Source: Betaproteobacteria bacterium | Lineage (GTDB): Bacteria; Pseudomonadota; Gammaproteobacteria; Burkholderiales; SG8-39 | Direction: 5' to 3' | Assembly: GCA_947482825.1 (NCBI GenBank) | Contig: CANKMT010000031.1 | Coordinates: forward strand, 1-52,628 | Length of the DNA: 52,628 nucleotides | Shown here: one piece after another, positions 9,512 to 21,838 of the stretch | Position numbering within the stretch: position 1 is the stretch's first letter | Layout of the letters: every line of letters starts with the position of its first letter | Made by a program: the position numbers and the translations under genes | The notes under the pieces: generated by a model | The model's input: the letters and a program-made list of their open reading frames with translations, nothing else | Database searches by the model: none | Told to the model about the DNA's origin: nothing

Positions 9512-11174
9512 GGGCAGGTTTATCGCGCTCGAACATGCGCTGGATCTGCCATTGCTGTGCTATCGAAAGGATATTGTTGATGAGCCAGTAAAGCACAAGG
9601 CCTGCGGGAAAGAAAAAGAAAAAGATGCTGAAGACGAAAGGCATGAACATCATTACCTTGGCCTGCACCGGATCTGGCGGCACCGGGTTCAACTTGGTCT
9701 GAATGACCATCGTGACCGTCATCAGGATCGGCAGCACGTAGAACGGGTCGAGTGCCGAAAGGTCGTGGATCCACAGCATGAACGGCGCATGCCGCAACTC
9801 GATCGCGGCGAGCAAAACCCAATACAGCGCAATGAAGACGGGGATTTGTACGAGAATCGGGAAGCATCCGCCAAGCGGGTTGATCTTCTCCGTCTTGTAC
9901 AGTTCCATCATCGCCTGGTTCTGGCGCGCGCGGTCGTTCGCGTACATCTCGCGGATCTTCGTGAGCCGCGGCGTAACCAGCTTCATCTTTGCCATCGATC
10001 TGTAGCTTGCGGCCGAAAGGGGAAAGAACACGATCTTGATGGTGACGGTCAGCAGGATGATCGCCACGCCCCAGTTCCCCGCAAGGCTGTGATACTTCTC
10101 GAGCAACCAGAACAGCGGCCACGCGATGATCGTGAGCCAACCGTAGTCGACCACCAGGTCGAAACCCGGGGCGACTTCCTTCAGGCGGTTCTGCTCCTGC
10201 GGGCCGGCGTACAGAGGCGCGACTACCTTCGCACTTGCGCCCGGTGCAATCGCAGGCACCGGCAGCACGACCCTCCCGCTGTAAACGCCATCGGGCCGCT
10301 TTTCGACCACGAAGTCGCGCGGCGCGGCAACCGCCGGCACCCAGGCTGCGACGAAGTAGTGCTGCACGAAGGCGATCCACCCGTCGCCGGCTTGCTTCGC
10401 GTGATCGACCTTGCCTTTGTCGATGTCCGAATACTGGACCTTCTCGAACTTGCGGTCCGTCGTATATTGCGCAAAACCGTTGAAGCTTTGCGCACCAAAG
10501 GACTGAGCGAGCGAACTGCCGCCCGCCGGTTGCTTTCCATCGTGTGTAAGCTGGAAATAAGCGTGCGGCGACACCGGTACGGTACCGCCGTTGCGAAGCT
10601 CAAGGGCGACATCGACGATATAGCTGTCGCGCCTAAAGGTATAGACCTTCTCTACGGACAGGCCGTCCTTGCCCTCGGCCACAAGCCGCAGTTCAAGGGA
10701 ATTCTTCCCCTCCCCCAAAGACCGCTCTCCGGGGAGCAAACGCCACAGAGTGCGGTGATTAGGGCCTGCGTCGCCGGTCAGGCCGCTCTGTGCAAAATAC
10801 TGGTGCTCTGGTCCGAGCAGCACGAGGTTCTTCGTCTGATCGTTGGTCTCCTTGTGTTTACGAAGCTCGAGCCTGACGAGGCTGCCGCCAAGGGTATCGA
10901 CATCTGCCACCAGGAGATCCGTTGTCACTTGGACCATCTCTCCCTTTGCAGCAGCGGCCATGGGCGGGACTGTCGTTGCCACTGGCGCGGGCGCCGCGGT
11001 TGAAGGCGTGGGCACGGCACCCGGGACCGCCTTGATAGCGCCTGGCTGCTGCGCCCCGGCAGCGGTCGGCATTGGCTTAGGCCGCTGCTCCTTTTCCCAC
11101 TCAGTCCAGATTAGGAGCAGGGAGAAGCTGAAAACGAAGAATAGGATCAGTCTTTGGGTATCCATTGCTTTCAC
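9498..11174 (-). CDS. yidC: Membrane protein insertase YidC
   Basis: 558 residues, normal for a Gram-negative YidC. It inserts and folds inner-membrane proteins alone or with SecYEG. An N-terminal helix ([15 protein letters not shown]) is followed by an Ala/Pro-rich linker and the large periplasmic beta-sandwich domain (about residues 60-340). The conserved five-helix core follows, with [20 protein letters not shown], the cytoplasmic hairpin ending [16 protein letters not shown], and [20 protein letters not shown] near the end. The start overlaps the yidD stop by 4 bp (coupled translation). Confidence 0.97.
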   Translation of the reverse strand: MKAMDTQRLILFFVFSFSLLLIWTEWEKEQRPKPMPTAAGAQQPGAIKAVPGAVPTPSTAAPAPVATTVPPMAAAAKGEMVQVTTDLLVADVDTLGGSLVRLELRKHKETNDQTKNLVLLGPEHQYFAQSGLTGDAGPNHRTLWRLLPGERSLGEGKNSLELRLVAEGKDGLSVEKVYTFRRDSYIVDVALELRNGGTVPVSPHAYFQLTHDGKQPAGGSSLAQSFGAQSFNGFAQYTTDRKFEKVQYSDIDKGKVDHAKQAGDGWIAFVQHYFVAAWVPAVAAPRDFVVEKRPDGVYSGRVVLPVPAIAPGASAKVVAPLYAGPQEQNRLKEVAPGFDLVVDYGWLTIIAWPLFWLLEKYHSLAGNWGVAIILLTVTIKIVFFPLSAASYRSMAKMKLVTPRLTKIREMYANDRARQNQAMMELYKTEKINPLGGCFPILVQIPVFIALYWVLLAAIELRHAPFMLWIHDLSALDPFYVLPILMTVTMVIQTKLNPVPPDPVQAKVMMFMPFVFSIFFFFFPAGLVLYWLINNILSIAQQWQIQRMFERDKPAHGKR

Positions 11175-11395
11175 GGTTCGTGGCGCCCAGGCACCGGGTC
11201 ATAGCCACCCGCATGCCACGGATGGCAGCAGGCGATGCGCTTTGCGGCAAGCATCGAGCCACGCATGGCGCCATGGCAGAGGATTGCTTCGTCGGCGTAC
11301 TCGGAACAACTGGGATAGAAACGGCAATGCGGCCCGAGCATCGGGCTCACGAAATAGCGGTATCCGCGGATCAGGGTGCGCAGGACTGTTTTCAA
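11171..11395 (-). CDS. yidD: Membrane protein insertion efficiency factor YidD
   Basis: A 74-residue protein of the YidD family. [20 protein letters not shown] at the start forms the membrane-associated amphipathic helix. The cysteine-containing motif [15 protein letters not shown] and the late [14 protein letters not shown] are both diagnostic. It assists YidC-dependent insertion at the inner membrane. It lies 10 bp after rnpA and overlaps yidC by 4 bp, the classical arrangement. Confidence 0.95.
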   Translation of the reverse strand: MKTVLRTLIRGYRYFVSPMLGPHCRFYPSCSEYADEAILCHGAMRGSMLAAKRIACCHPWHAGGYDPVPGRHEP

Positions 11396-11405
11396 ATGGA
11401 TCCCT

Positions 11406-11762
11406 TCACTTCGCCAGCGTCTCCAAGGAGGATCTCAACCGGTCCACCTTCACCGCCGACGCCTTCATTCCGTAAGGTGGTCGAACCAGCAAATCGATCG
11501 ATCCCAGCGCGGCCTGTGCCTGCCTGAACGCTTCGCGGATGCAGCGCTTGATGCGATTGCGGTCCGTGGCCAGCGGCGCATGCTTGCGCGATATCAGAAT
11601 GCCCAGCCTGGCGGGGCCCTCCGGGCGAGCACAATAAAAGAAGGTGAATCCGCTTTTGCTCCGCCTGGTTCCGCCGCGCATCAGCGCTTCGAACTCGGCG
11701 CTGGTATGGATCCGCTTGTCCCTGCTGAACCCTGCCTTGCGCGTTGCGCCGGCGCCGGGCAC
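11406..11762 (-). CDS. rnpA: Ribonuclease P protein component
   Basis: 118 residues, basic. It is the protein subunit of RNase P, which trims the 5' leader from pre-tRNAs with the catalytic RNA subunit (not encoded here). The RNA-binding signature [13 protein letters not shown] is intact, and [19 protein letters not shown] is the expected central strand and helix. It sits 23 bp after rpmH and is probably transcribed from the rpmH promoter. A second methionine is not evident in the short N-terminal part, so this start is preferred. Confidence 0.95.
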   Translation of the reverse strand: MPGAGATRKAGFSRDKRIHTSAEFEALMRGGTRRSKSGFTFFYCARPEGPARLGILISRKHAPLATDRNRIKRCIREAFRQAQAALGSIDLLVRPPYGMKASAVKVDRLRSSLETLAK

Positions 11763-11785
11763 TCGAGGCGTTCTGTTCCCGGCGG

Positions 11786-11920
11786 TCAGACGGCCAGACG
11801 CGCGCGTCCCCGCGCGCGGCGGGCGCTGATTACGGCACGGCCGCCGGGCGTTTTCATCCGCGCCCTGAATCCGTGGGTGCGCGTGCGACGCGTTTTGGAG
11901 GGTTGATAGGTTCGCTTCAT
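11786..11920 (-). CDS. rpmH: Large ribosomal subunit protein bL34
   Basis: 44 residues starting [20 protein letters not shown] and ending in RARLAV, a textbook bL34, strongly basic and without acidic residues. It is part of the 50S subunit. The upstream region carries a strong promoter (11948-11976). The reading frame stays open further upstream into the insertion sequence, but that extension is not conserved in the family and includes the promoter, so it was discarded. First gene of the rpmH-rnpA-yidD-yidC-mnmE unit. Confidence 0.97.
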   Translation of the reverse strand: MKRTYQPSKTRRTRTHGFRARMKTPGGRAVISARRARGRARLAV

Positions 11921-11947
11921 GACTGCCTCGGGCGCAAAAAGGCGCGT

Positions 11948-11976
11948 ATTACACGCGGTAGCTAACCCCTTGTCAA
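11948..11976 (-). promoter_or_regulatory. Sigma-70 promoter of rpmH
   Basis: Read on the minus strand: TTGACA (11976-11971), a 17-bp spacer, then TGTAAT (11953-11948). This is a perfect -35 with a 5/6 -10. Transcription would start near 11941, leaving about 20 nt of leader. The insertion sequence's target duplication begins at 11977, directly against the -35 box, so the promoter itself is unbroken but its upstream DNA has been replaced. Confidence 0.8.
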
Positions 11977-11991
11977 CTTTCCGGGATTTTT
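11977..11991. repeat. Target-site duplication, left copy
   Basis: The 15 bases CTTTCCGGGATTTTT here are repeated exactly at 13377-13391 on the other side of the insertion sequence. One extra T (11992) separates this copy from the terminal repeat, so the true length could be 15 or 16. Duplications this long are unusual among insertion sequences. Confidence 0.88.
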
Positions 11992-11992
11992 T

Positions 11993-12045
11993 TGTCGGGA
12001 GTAAGTTAGTTGTCCGGTTCTGTAGCACGTAATGTGTCCGGTTTT
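11993..12045 (+). repeat. Left terminal inverted repeat of the insertion sequence
   Basis: Begins TGTCGGGAGTAA. It contains two copies of a TGTCCGGTT motif (12011-12019 and 12035-12043) with TGTAGCA between them. The right end has the same order in inverted orientation. The repeated motif probably marks transposase binding sites; that is inferred from the symmetry. Confidence 0.8.
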
Positions 12046-12055
12046 GAGGTGGGGC

Positions 12056-13246
12056 ATGGAAACCTCCTTGAGCCGGGCGCGTTGGTTACAGGAGACGCGG
12101 AGAATGAGATTCGAAGAGGCCTATGCAGGCTGGCAGGACAAGCGGTTGACGCAGGAGGACGCAGGGCAGTTGTTGGGGGTGAGCGGGCGCACGTTTCGGC
12201 GCCAGATCGGGCGTTTTGAGGCCGACGGGATGCAAGGCTTGGAGGATTTGCGAATGTCACAAGTGTCCAGCCGGCGCGCCCCGGTGGACGAAGTGCTTGG
12301 GCTGCAACGGCTGTATAGCTCGGGCTTCGCAGACTGGAACGTCAAGCATTTCCACGCGTGGTACGGCAGTGAGCATGGCGGGACACGCAGCTACAGCTGG
12401 GTCAAGAGCGTGCTGCAGGAGGCCAAGCTGGTGGCGCGCTCCAAGGCGCGCGGCAAGCACCGCAAGAAGCGCGAGCGCAAGCCCCTGCCGGGGATGATGG
12501 TGCACCAGGACGCGAGCACCCATGCGTGGGTGCCCGAGCAGACCTGGGACCTTGTGGTGACCCTTGACGATGCCACCAGCGAGCACACCAGCATGTTCTT
12601 TTGCGCTGAGGAGGGCACCGACTCCAGCTTTCACGGGATCGGGCAGACGATTGCGCGCCACGGAATGTTTTGCAGCCTGTACACCGACCGGGGTAGCCAT
12701 TACTTTCACACTCCCGAGGCCGGTGGCAAAGTCGATAAATCCAACCCGACTCAGGTAGGTCGGGCGCTCAAGCAACTTGGCATTGAGCACATCGCGGCCT
12801 ATTCACCGGAGGCTCGAGGCCGCTCAGAGCGCGCCTTCGACACCCACCAGGGGCGCCTGCCCAAGGAACTGGCCAAGGCGGGGATCACCGATATGGATGC
12901 GGCCAATCGTTACCTGGAACAGGTGTACATGCCCAATCACAACGCGGAATTTGCGGTCCCCGCCCCGGAGGTCGGCAACGCGTTCGTACCCTACATCGGC
13001 GCGGGATTGCCCGACATTCTATGCACCCAGTTCGAGCGCACCGTGGACAACGATAACTGCGTGAGCTTTGAGGCGCGCAAGTTGCAAATCCCCTCCAGCA
13101 GCCACCGCGCGCACTACGTCAAGGCGTGTGTGCGCGTTCATCGCTACGTGGATGGGACGATGGCGCTGTTTCACGGCCCGCGCAGACTCGCGGTCTATGA
13201 CACGCAGGGCCAACCGACTGAGCAGGAGTTCAAACAGGCCGCCTGA
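12056..13246 (+). CDS. DDE transposase of IS1202/ISNCY type
   Basis: About 396 residues. The N-terminal third is a helix-turn-helix region ([20 protein letters not shown]). An RNase-H-like catalytic core follows, with candidate acidic residues in [21 protein letters not shown] and the helix [19 protein letters not shown], which supplies the final Glu. It would cut and join the element's ends. I chose the ATG at 12056 because GAGG lies six bases upstream; an ATG at 12032 falls inside the terminal repeat. No frameshift or internal stop is present, so the enzyme is probably functional. Confidence 0.9.
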   Translation: METSLSRARWLQETRRMRFEEAYAGWQDKRLTQEDAGQLLGVSGRTFRRQIGRFEADGMQGLEDLRMSQVSSRRAPVDEVLGLQRLYSSGFADWNVKHFHAWYGSEHGGTRSYSWVKSVLQEAKLVARSKARGKHRKKRERKPLPGMMVHQDASTHAWVPEQTWDLVVTLDDATSEHTSMFFCAEEGTDSSFHGIGQTIARHGMFCSLYTDRGSHYFHTPEAGGKVDKSNPTQVGRALKQLGIEHIAAYSPEARGRSERAFDTHQGRLPKELAKAGITDMDAANRYLEQVYMPNHNAEFAVPAPEVGNAFVPYIGAGLPDILCTQFERTVDNDNCVSFEARKLQIPSSSHRAHYVKACVRVHRYVDGTMALFHGPRRLAVYDTQGQPTEQEFKQAA

Positions 13247-13321
13247 GGGGTTCGCCAGAGCGCCGCGAGGGGCGGCAAAGCGGCTACGGGCTACGCCCTA
13301 CGCCGATTTCCCGCCCCTCGC

Positions 13322-13376
13322 AAAAAGCGGACATTTCATTTGCTACAAAACCGGACATTTCTATTTACTCCCGACA
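13322..13376 (-). repeat. Right terminal inverted repeat of the insertion sequence
   Basis: Its reverse complement begins TGTCGGGAGTAA and continues with TGTCCGGTTTTGTAGCA and a second TGTCCG copy, paralleling the left end with a few mismatches and a one-base offset. Confidence 0.8.
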
Positions 13377-13391
13377 CTTTCCGGGATTTTT
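13377..13391. repeat. Target-site duplication, right copy
   Basis: Exact copy of the 15 bases at 11977-11991. It lies 10 bp before the DnaA box that overlaps the dnaA promoter. Confidence 0.88.
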
Positions 13392-13401
13392 CCGCCGAGC
13401 C

Positions 13402-13432
13402 TGTGGATAACTCGTGCCGGAAAGGGTAGAAT
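13402..13432 (+). promoter_or_regulatory. dnaA promoter with overlapping DnaA box
   Basis: TGTGGATAA at 13402-13410 is the exact complement of the consensus DnaA box TTATCCACA. A promoter can be read as TGGATA (13404-13409), a 17-bp spacer and TAGAAT (13427-13432). The box covers the -35, so DnaA binding would repress its own gene, a known mode of autoregulation. The promoter lies wholly downstream of the insertion sequence and is intact. The leader to the dnaA ATG is about 70 nt. Confidence 0.65.
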
Positions 13433-13511
13433 CCGGACGATCAAAAGCGGTCGTTTTCCGGGTGCGCTGGGGCCTTCCGGAGCGGGCTGCGGACAGACCA
13501 AACTCACTTAG

Positions 13512-14858
13512 ATGCAGAACCTCTGGGACGCCTGTTTGCGCCGCCTCGAACGCGAGCTACCGGCCCAACAATTCAATACCTGGATCCGTCCGTTGGCGGT
13601 CGATGGAAGCGCATCCAACCCAGGCAGCCTGACCCTCGCAGCACCCAATCGGTTCGTTCTTGAGCTGGTCAGGGAGCGTTTTTCGGGCCGCATAGAGAAG
13701 CTTTTTTCGGAGGAGGGCTTGGGTGCGCTTTCGCTAAAGCTCGTGCTTGCCCGTGGCGCAGATGGCGCGGTCCGGGCCACACCACCTCCTGCTGTTGCGG
13801 CGCCACACGTGGCGCCCAAAGTGCCCCAGACGCTTGAACGTGCGCGCCTGAATCCGGGTTTTTCGTTTGACAGCTTCGTAACCGGCAAGGCAAACCAGCT
13901 CGCCCGCGCTGCCGCCATCCAAGTGTCCGAGAATCCGGGTATTTCGTACAACCCACTGTTTGTCTATGGTGGCGTTGGCCTGGGAAAGACACACCTTGTC
14001 CAAGCGATCGGCAATTTCGTCGCCGCACAAAGGCCCGATGCAAAGATCCGCTATATCCACGCCGAGCAGTACGTGACGGATGTAGTAAGGGCATACCAGC
14101 AGAAATCGTTTGACGAATTCAAACGCTACTACCATTCGCTCGATCTGCTCCTGATCGACGACATCCAGTTCTTTTCCAACAAGGGCCGCACACAGGAAGA
14201 GTTCTTTTACGCGTTCAATGCCCTCGTGGAAGCGCACAAACAGATCGTCATCACTTGCGACACTTACCCGAAGGAAATCTCGGGAATGGAGGAAAGGCTG
14301 ATTTCGCGCTTCGGGTGGGGTCTCACCGTCGCCATCGAACCGCCCGAACTGGAGATGCGCGTGGCAATCGTGCTGAAGAAAGCAGAGGCCGAATCGATCC
14401 TCCTTTCAGAGGACATCGCGTTTTTCATCGCAAAACACATCCGTTCCAACGTCCGCGAGCTGGAGGGTGCGCTCAAGAAAGTCCTCGCTTACTCCCGGTT
14501 CAATGCCCGTGAACTGTCGCTTGATCTTGCGAAAGATGCGCTTCGCGACATCCTCAACGTAGCCAATCGACAAGTCACCGTCGAAAACATCCAGAAGACC
14601 GTGGCCGAGTTCTTCAAGCTGAAGATTTCGGATATGCATTCGAAGAAACGGACCCGCAACGTGGCCAGACCGCGGCAAGTCGCAATGGCATTGGCTAAGG
14701 ACCTCACCCAGATGAGCCTGCCGGAAATCGGGGAGGCTTTCGGCAATCGCGACCATACCACCGTGTTGCACGCATGCCGGACGATCGCCAACTTGCGCAA
14801 GCAGGACTCGATGATGAACCGGGACTACCTCGTCCTGGAGCAGGTGCTCAAAGGATGA
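13512..14858 (+). CDS. dnaA: Chromosomal replication initiator DnaA
   Basis: 448 residues. It binds DnaA boxes, oligomerises with ATP and melts the origin. Domain I ([20 protein letters not shown]) at the N-terminus is followed by a short linker (about residues 80-115). The AAA+ domain carries Walker [11 protein letters not shown] and Walker [11 protein letters not shown]. The C-terminal DNA-binding domain has the signature [20 protein letters not shown]. Its genomic partners dnaN and gyrB follow on the same strand. The Shine-Dalgarno before the ATG is weak. Nothing unusual in the protein, although a transposon now sits just upstream of its promoter. Confidence 0.98.
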   Translation: MQNLWDACLRRLERELPAQQFNTWIRPLAVDGSASNPGSLTLAAPNRFVLELVRERFSGRIEKLFSEEGLGALSLKLVLARGADGAVRATPPPAVAAPHVAPKVPQTLERARLNPGFSFDSFVTGKANQLARAAAIQVSENPGISYNPLFVYGGVGLGKTHLVQAIGNFVAAQRPDAKIRYIHAEQYVTDVVRAYQQKSFDEFKRYYHSLDLLLIDDIQFFSNKGRTQEEFFYAFNALVEAHKQIVITCDTYPKEISGMEERLISRFGWGLTVAIEPPELEMRVAIVLKKAEAESILLSEDIAFFIAKHIRSNVRELEGALKKVLAYSRFNARELSLDLAKDALRDILNVANRQVTVENIQKTVAEFFKLKISDMHSKKRTRNVARPRQVAMALAKDLTQMSLPEIGEAFGNRDHTTVLHACRTIANLRKQDSMMNRDYLVLEQVLKG

Positions 14859-15075
14859 TCGCCGCCGCGGGATTTGAATCCTGTGCGGCGCATGCGTACA
14901 GATTGTGGATAACTCTAAAAATTACGGCCGCGCAGAAAGTTACCCAAAACGATTCACAGTTAATTAACAGGCCAAAATCACCGCCTGTGGTCGTTCAAGT
15001 CGCTAGTCCTAAAGGGTTTTTCTTTTTATCCCCAAGAGTTATGCCCTTTATTAATTATTATTAAGGATAAATAAG
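14859..15075 (+). other. Candidate replication origin (oriC) in the dnaA-dnaN spacer
   Basis: A 217-bp non-coding spacer contains a perfect DnaA box TGTGGATAA (14904-14912) and a near-consensus box TTATCCCCA (15026-15034). Next to dnaN lies an A+T-only-like stretch (about 15046-15074, including TTTATTAATTATTATTAAG) that could serve as the unwinding element. In a genome of this G+C content such a stretch stands out. The other box lies upstream of dnaA at 13402. The origin may therefore be bipartite, but the number of boxes is low and the call rests on position and composition. Confidence 0.6.
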
Positions 15076-18631
<3,556 letters not shown>

Positions 18632-18667
18632 GAACGGGGATCGGACGAATCCAATCCCAGATTTCCG

Positions 18668-21262
18668 TTAGGGGGCACGTTTCTTCGGTTTGGCTCTGGC
18701 CGGCAGTTTGGTTTTGGTCGTCGCCCTGGCAGGCTTGGCTTTCGCAGCCGCCTTCTTGAGCGGGACCGTAGCAGCAGTGTTTGAGCCGGGGTCGTTTAGC
18801 GCAGGTTTTTTCGCCACTGCGCCAAGTTTTGCAACCCGCGCCTGGAATTCGAAGCCGATCTTCCCGCCCGGGGTCTTGACGAGGAAGGCCTTGAAGGGCC
18901 GCCCTTTCTTGGAGATGAAGCGATTCAGCAGGTCGGTCTTGCCAGTGGCCAGCAACCGTTCCATCTGCTCGCGCTCGATCGGTTGTTGCAGGATGATCTT
19001 GCCGGAGCGGAAATCGCAGGTTCGCGGCGAGCCGAAGACCTTTTCGCAGACGTAGGCCATGCCGGAATCGAAGATGCGGGAACCGCACTTCGGGCACGTT
19101 CCAAGCGGTTGCTGGCTGCTGAAATCCGGCGCTTCACCGCCTTCGTCTTCCGGTCGAGATTGGCCAAAGTCAAAATCGATGCGATTTTCAGCGTTGAGCT
19201 TGAGCACCGCTGCAAACGGCCGCCCCATGCGGCTGCGAAAGCCCGTGAGCGGCCCGATGGTCCGGCTGCGGATGAGTTCGGCGACTTCTTCAGGATCCCA
19301 CTCGCGCCCCGAGATGACTTTCCAGAGGTTGAAGTCGCAACCCTGGCACTGGAACTTTCGGTAATTCTCCTGGATCACACCGCCGCACTTGGGGCAGGGC
19401 GCCTCCACGGTGGCAAAGGCGGTGTCCGGAATGTCGCCGTTCTTTATTCTTGCCACAAGGTCGCGCGTGACCGACTCAATATGCTCCATGAACTCGTCGC
19501 GCTTGAGCTTGCCGAGTTCCATTTGCTTGAGCTTGAACTCCCAGTCACCGGTGAGTTCAGGCGAGGTGATTTCCGAAACGCCGAAATTCCTCAGCGCGAA
19601 CAGGAGTGAAAAAGCCTTCGGCGTGGGGACCAGTTCCCGCGCGTTGCGATGGACGTATTCCTCTTTGATGAGGCCTTCGATGACTGCCGCCCGGGTGGCC
19701 GGCGTACCCAAGCCCTTCTGGCTCATCGCCTCGCGCAGCTCATCATCCTCCACCAGTTTACCGGCGCCCTCCATCGCCGACAAAAGCGTTGCCTCCGTGT
19801 AGCGCGCTGGCGGTTTCGTCTGGTTGGCGATCGACTGGATATCGATGGCCTTCACCTTTTCGCCGGGTCCGACGGCGGGTAGATTCTCGCTCTCGCCTTG
19901 AGAGGCCTTACCATACACCGCCAGCCAGCCGGGGCTCTTGAGTACGCGCCCCTCGGTCTTGAAGTGGTGGCCTTCTACTTCGGTGATCCGCGTGGTCTGG
20001 AGGTGTTCGGCCGCTGGATAAAAAACAGCAAGAAACCGCCGAACTACGAGGTCATAGAGTTTTTGCTCGGGCTCAGACAGGTTCTTTGGCGCTTGCAGCG
20101 TGGGGATGATCGCGAAGTGGTCGGAGATCTTGCTGTTGTCGAAGATGCGCTTGTTTGGCTTCACCCAGCCGCTTTTCAGGACCTGTCCAGCAAAAAGGAC
20201 GTACTGCCCCTCCTTCAGCATCTCGAGCGTCTTCTTGACGGTCGGGACGTAGTCCTCAGGCAGCGCCCGAGCATCGGTGCGGGGATAGGTGAGGACCTTG
20301 TGCTTTTCGTAAAGCGCCTGCGCGAGGCCGAGAGTGTTCTTGGCTGAGAACCCGAACCGGCCGTTCGCTTCGCGTTGCAGGCTCGTCAGGTCGAACAGGA
20401 GCGGCGACAACTGCGTGGAGGGTTTAGTCTCCTCGGTGACCGCTCCTGTCTTGCCGTCACAGGCCGCGCGAATCGCCTCGGCCTTTCCTGCATCCCAAAG
20501 GCGCTCCGCTTTCCTTTCGGCATCGTCCTGTTTCTTCCATTCAGCATCGAACCAGCGCCCAGGATACTCGCCAGCCTTGGCGCCGAACCGGGCATGGACT
20601 TCCCAGTAATCACGCGGCTTGAAAGCGCGGATCTTCTCTTCTCGTTCCACGAGGATGGCAAGTGTCGGCGTTTGTACGCGCCCGACCGTGGTGAGGTAGA
20701 AGCCGCCCTCCTTGGAATTGAACGCGGTCATTGCGCGCGTGCCGTTGATCCCGATCAGCCAGTCGGCTTCGGAACGCGACTTGGCGGCATCGGCCAGTGC
20801 GAGCATGTCCCGGTCGGCACGCAGCTTGTCGAAGCCCTCGCGGATCGCCGACTGTGTCATCGACTGCAGCCAAAGACGCTGGACCGGTTTCTTGGTCTTC
20901 GCGTGCTGGACGATGTACCTGAAGATCAACTCGCCTTCACGGCCTGCGTCGCAGGCGTTGACCAGAGCGTCTACATCCTTGCGCTTGATGAGGCGCAGGA
21001 GGACGTTCAGGCGCGGTTCGCTCCTCTCTATCGGGCGCAGGTCGAAATGGGGGGGAATGACCGGGAGGTTGTTGAACGACCACTTGCCTTTCTTGACATC
21101 GTGCGACTCAGGCAGAGCGAGTTCCAGCAAGTGGCCGACCGCCGATGAGACGACGCAGTCGTCGCTTTCGAACCAGTCGGCCTGCTTGGTGAACCCGCCC
21201 AGTGCTTTGGCGATGTCCGAAGCGACCGACGGCTTTTCGGCGATGATGAGTTTTTTTCCCAC
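18668..21262 (-). CDS. topB: DNA topoisomerase III
   Basis: 864 residues. A type IA topoisomerase that decatenates replication and recombination intermediates. The TOPRIM domain opens the protein (KLIIAEKPSVASDIAKAL; ACDAGREGELIFRYI). The catalytic tyrosine lies in VLTYPRTDARALPEDY. The C-terminal part has zinc-binding cysteine pairs CPKCGGVIQENYRKFQCQGC and CPKCGSRIFDSG, then small repeats containing GRPFAAVLKL and GRPFKAFLVK. The last 40 residues are rich in Lys, Ala and Pro, likely a nonspecific DNA contact. It is last in the dprA-smg-topB string. Confidence 0.96.
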   Translation of the reverse strand: MGKKLIIAEKPSVASDIAKALGGFTKQADWFESDDCVVSSAVGHLLELALPESHDVKKGKWSFNNLPVIPPHFDLRPIERSEPRLNVLLRLIKRKDVDALVNACDAGREGELIFRYIVQHAKTKKPVQRLWLQSMTQSAIREGFDKLRADRDMLALADAAKSRSEADWLIGINGTRAMTAFNSKEGGFYLTTVGRVQTPTLAILVEREEKIRAFKPRDYWEVHARFGAKAGEYPGRWFDAEWKKQDDAERKAERLWDAGKAEAIRAACDGKTGAVTEETKPSTQLSPLLFDLTSLQREANGRFGFSAKNTLGLAQALYEKHKVLTYPRTDARALPEDYVPTVKKTLEMLKEGQYVLFAGQVLKSGWVKPNKRIFDNSKISDHFAIIPTLQAPKNLSEPEQKLYDLVVRRFLAVFYPAAEHLQTTRITEVEGHHFKTEGRVLKSPGWLAVYGKASQGESENLPAVGPGEKVKAIDIQSIANQTKPPARYTEATLLSAMEGAGKLVEDDELREAMSQKGLGTPATRAAVIEGLIKEEYVHRNARELVPTPKAFSLLFALRNFGVSEITSPELTGDWEFKLKQMELGKLKRDEFMEHIESVTRDLVARIKNGDIPDTAFATVEAPCPKCGGVIQENYRKFQCQGCDFNLWKVISGREWDPEEVAELIRSRTIGPLTGFRSRMGRPFAAVLKLNAENRIDFDFGQSRPEDEGGEAPDFSSQQPLGTCPKCGSRIFDSGMAYVCEKVFGSPRTCDFRSGKIILQQPIEREQMERLLATGKTDLLNRFISKKGRPFKAFLVKTPGGKIGFEFQARVAKLGAVAKKPALNDPGSNTAATVPLKKAAAKAKPARATTKTKLPARAKPKKRAP

Positions 21263-21361
21263 GGGGAAAGAGGGCTCCTACCTTGAAGGGGGGCAGATGA
21301 TAAGCGCAACGGCGGGCCGATGACAACCGAGCCGATCACGCAAAGCACCCGGATAGGGGTG

Positions 21362-21820
21362 TCAGTTCGGCAGGCGACTCTCAGACACGGCAAGCAGTTC
21401 TTCAGCGATCAGCCGGCTTGTGGGCGTCTCTAGATTCCACAACACCATCAGCACGATAAGCTTCAACTGATCAAGCGAAAGGGTGCGGCCGGAAGCCGCC
21501 ATCGCGCGGTCCATGACAAGCTCGCGTAACACCGGGTCGAGCACGCCGATCTCTTCCAGATGCATCACCAAGCCGCGGCACGCGGGATCGAGCTTTGCGC
21601 ATTCCTTCGGCGCATAGGCACGGACCGCGTGCGCCGAACCGGGCAGCGGAGCCAGGTTCCGGTGCGGTGCGTGCAGCACGCCGGCCAACCACGACAAGGC
21701 CTCACTGATGTCCGACTCCTCGAATCCTGCCGCCGATAGCTTTCTTGCGATCAGTTCGTTGTCTTGCGAGAGGTCGGCCCGATGGCAGTTCTCGAACAGA
21801 TAAACAAAGATGTCGTACAT
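21362..21820 (-). CDS. smg: Smg family protein (DUF494)
   Basis: 152 residues. MYDIFVYLFENCHRADLSQD is the family's hallmark start. The protein is mainly helical and acidic, with no catalytic motif visible. Smg proteins are found between dprA and topB or def in beta- and gammaproteobacteria; their role is not known. It lies 18 bp after dprA and 99 bp before topB, so it is probably co-transcribed with both. Confidence 0.92.
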   Translation of the reverse strand: MYDIFVYLFENCHRADLSQDNELIARKLSAAGFEESDISEALSWLAGVLHAPHRNLAPLPGSAHAVRAYAPKECAKLDPACRGLVMHLEEIGVLDPVLRELVMDRAMAASGRTLSLDQLKLIVLMVLWNLETPTSRLIAEELLAVSESRLPN

Positions 21821-21838
21821 GGGGGGGTGTTCTTTTTT

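Larger units (their letters stand above)
11993..13376 (+). mobile_element. Complete insertion sequence (IS1202/ISNCY-like), 1384 bp
   Basis: The element is bounded by terminal inverted repeats beginning TGTCGGGAGTAA and flanked by a 15-bp direct duplication. It carries one full-length transposase gene. Ends starting with TGT, long target duplications and a DDE transposase are features I associate with the IS1202 family (formerly in ISNCY), whose ISTde1-like members are recalled to make duplications of about 15-18 bp. It lies in the rpmH-dnaA intergenic region. Removing it and one duplication copy restores a spacer of about 190 bp between the two genes. Intact gene and exact duplication suggest a recent insertion. 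Confidence 0.88.

Noticed and set aside
9444-11003. 519-codon open frame opposite yidC
   Set aside because: Antisense of a definite YidC gene with no recognisable domain.
11921-12028. N-terminal extension of rpmH into the insertion sequence
   Set aside because: The bL34 family begins at MKRT. The extension would be encoded by the promoter and the left terminal repeat.
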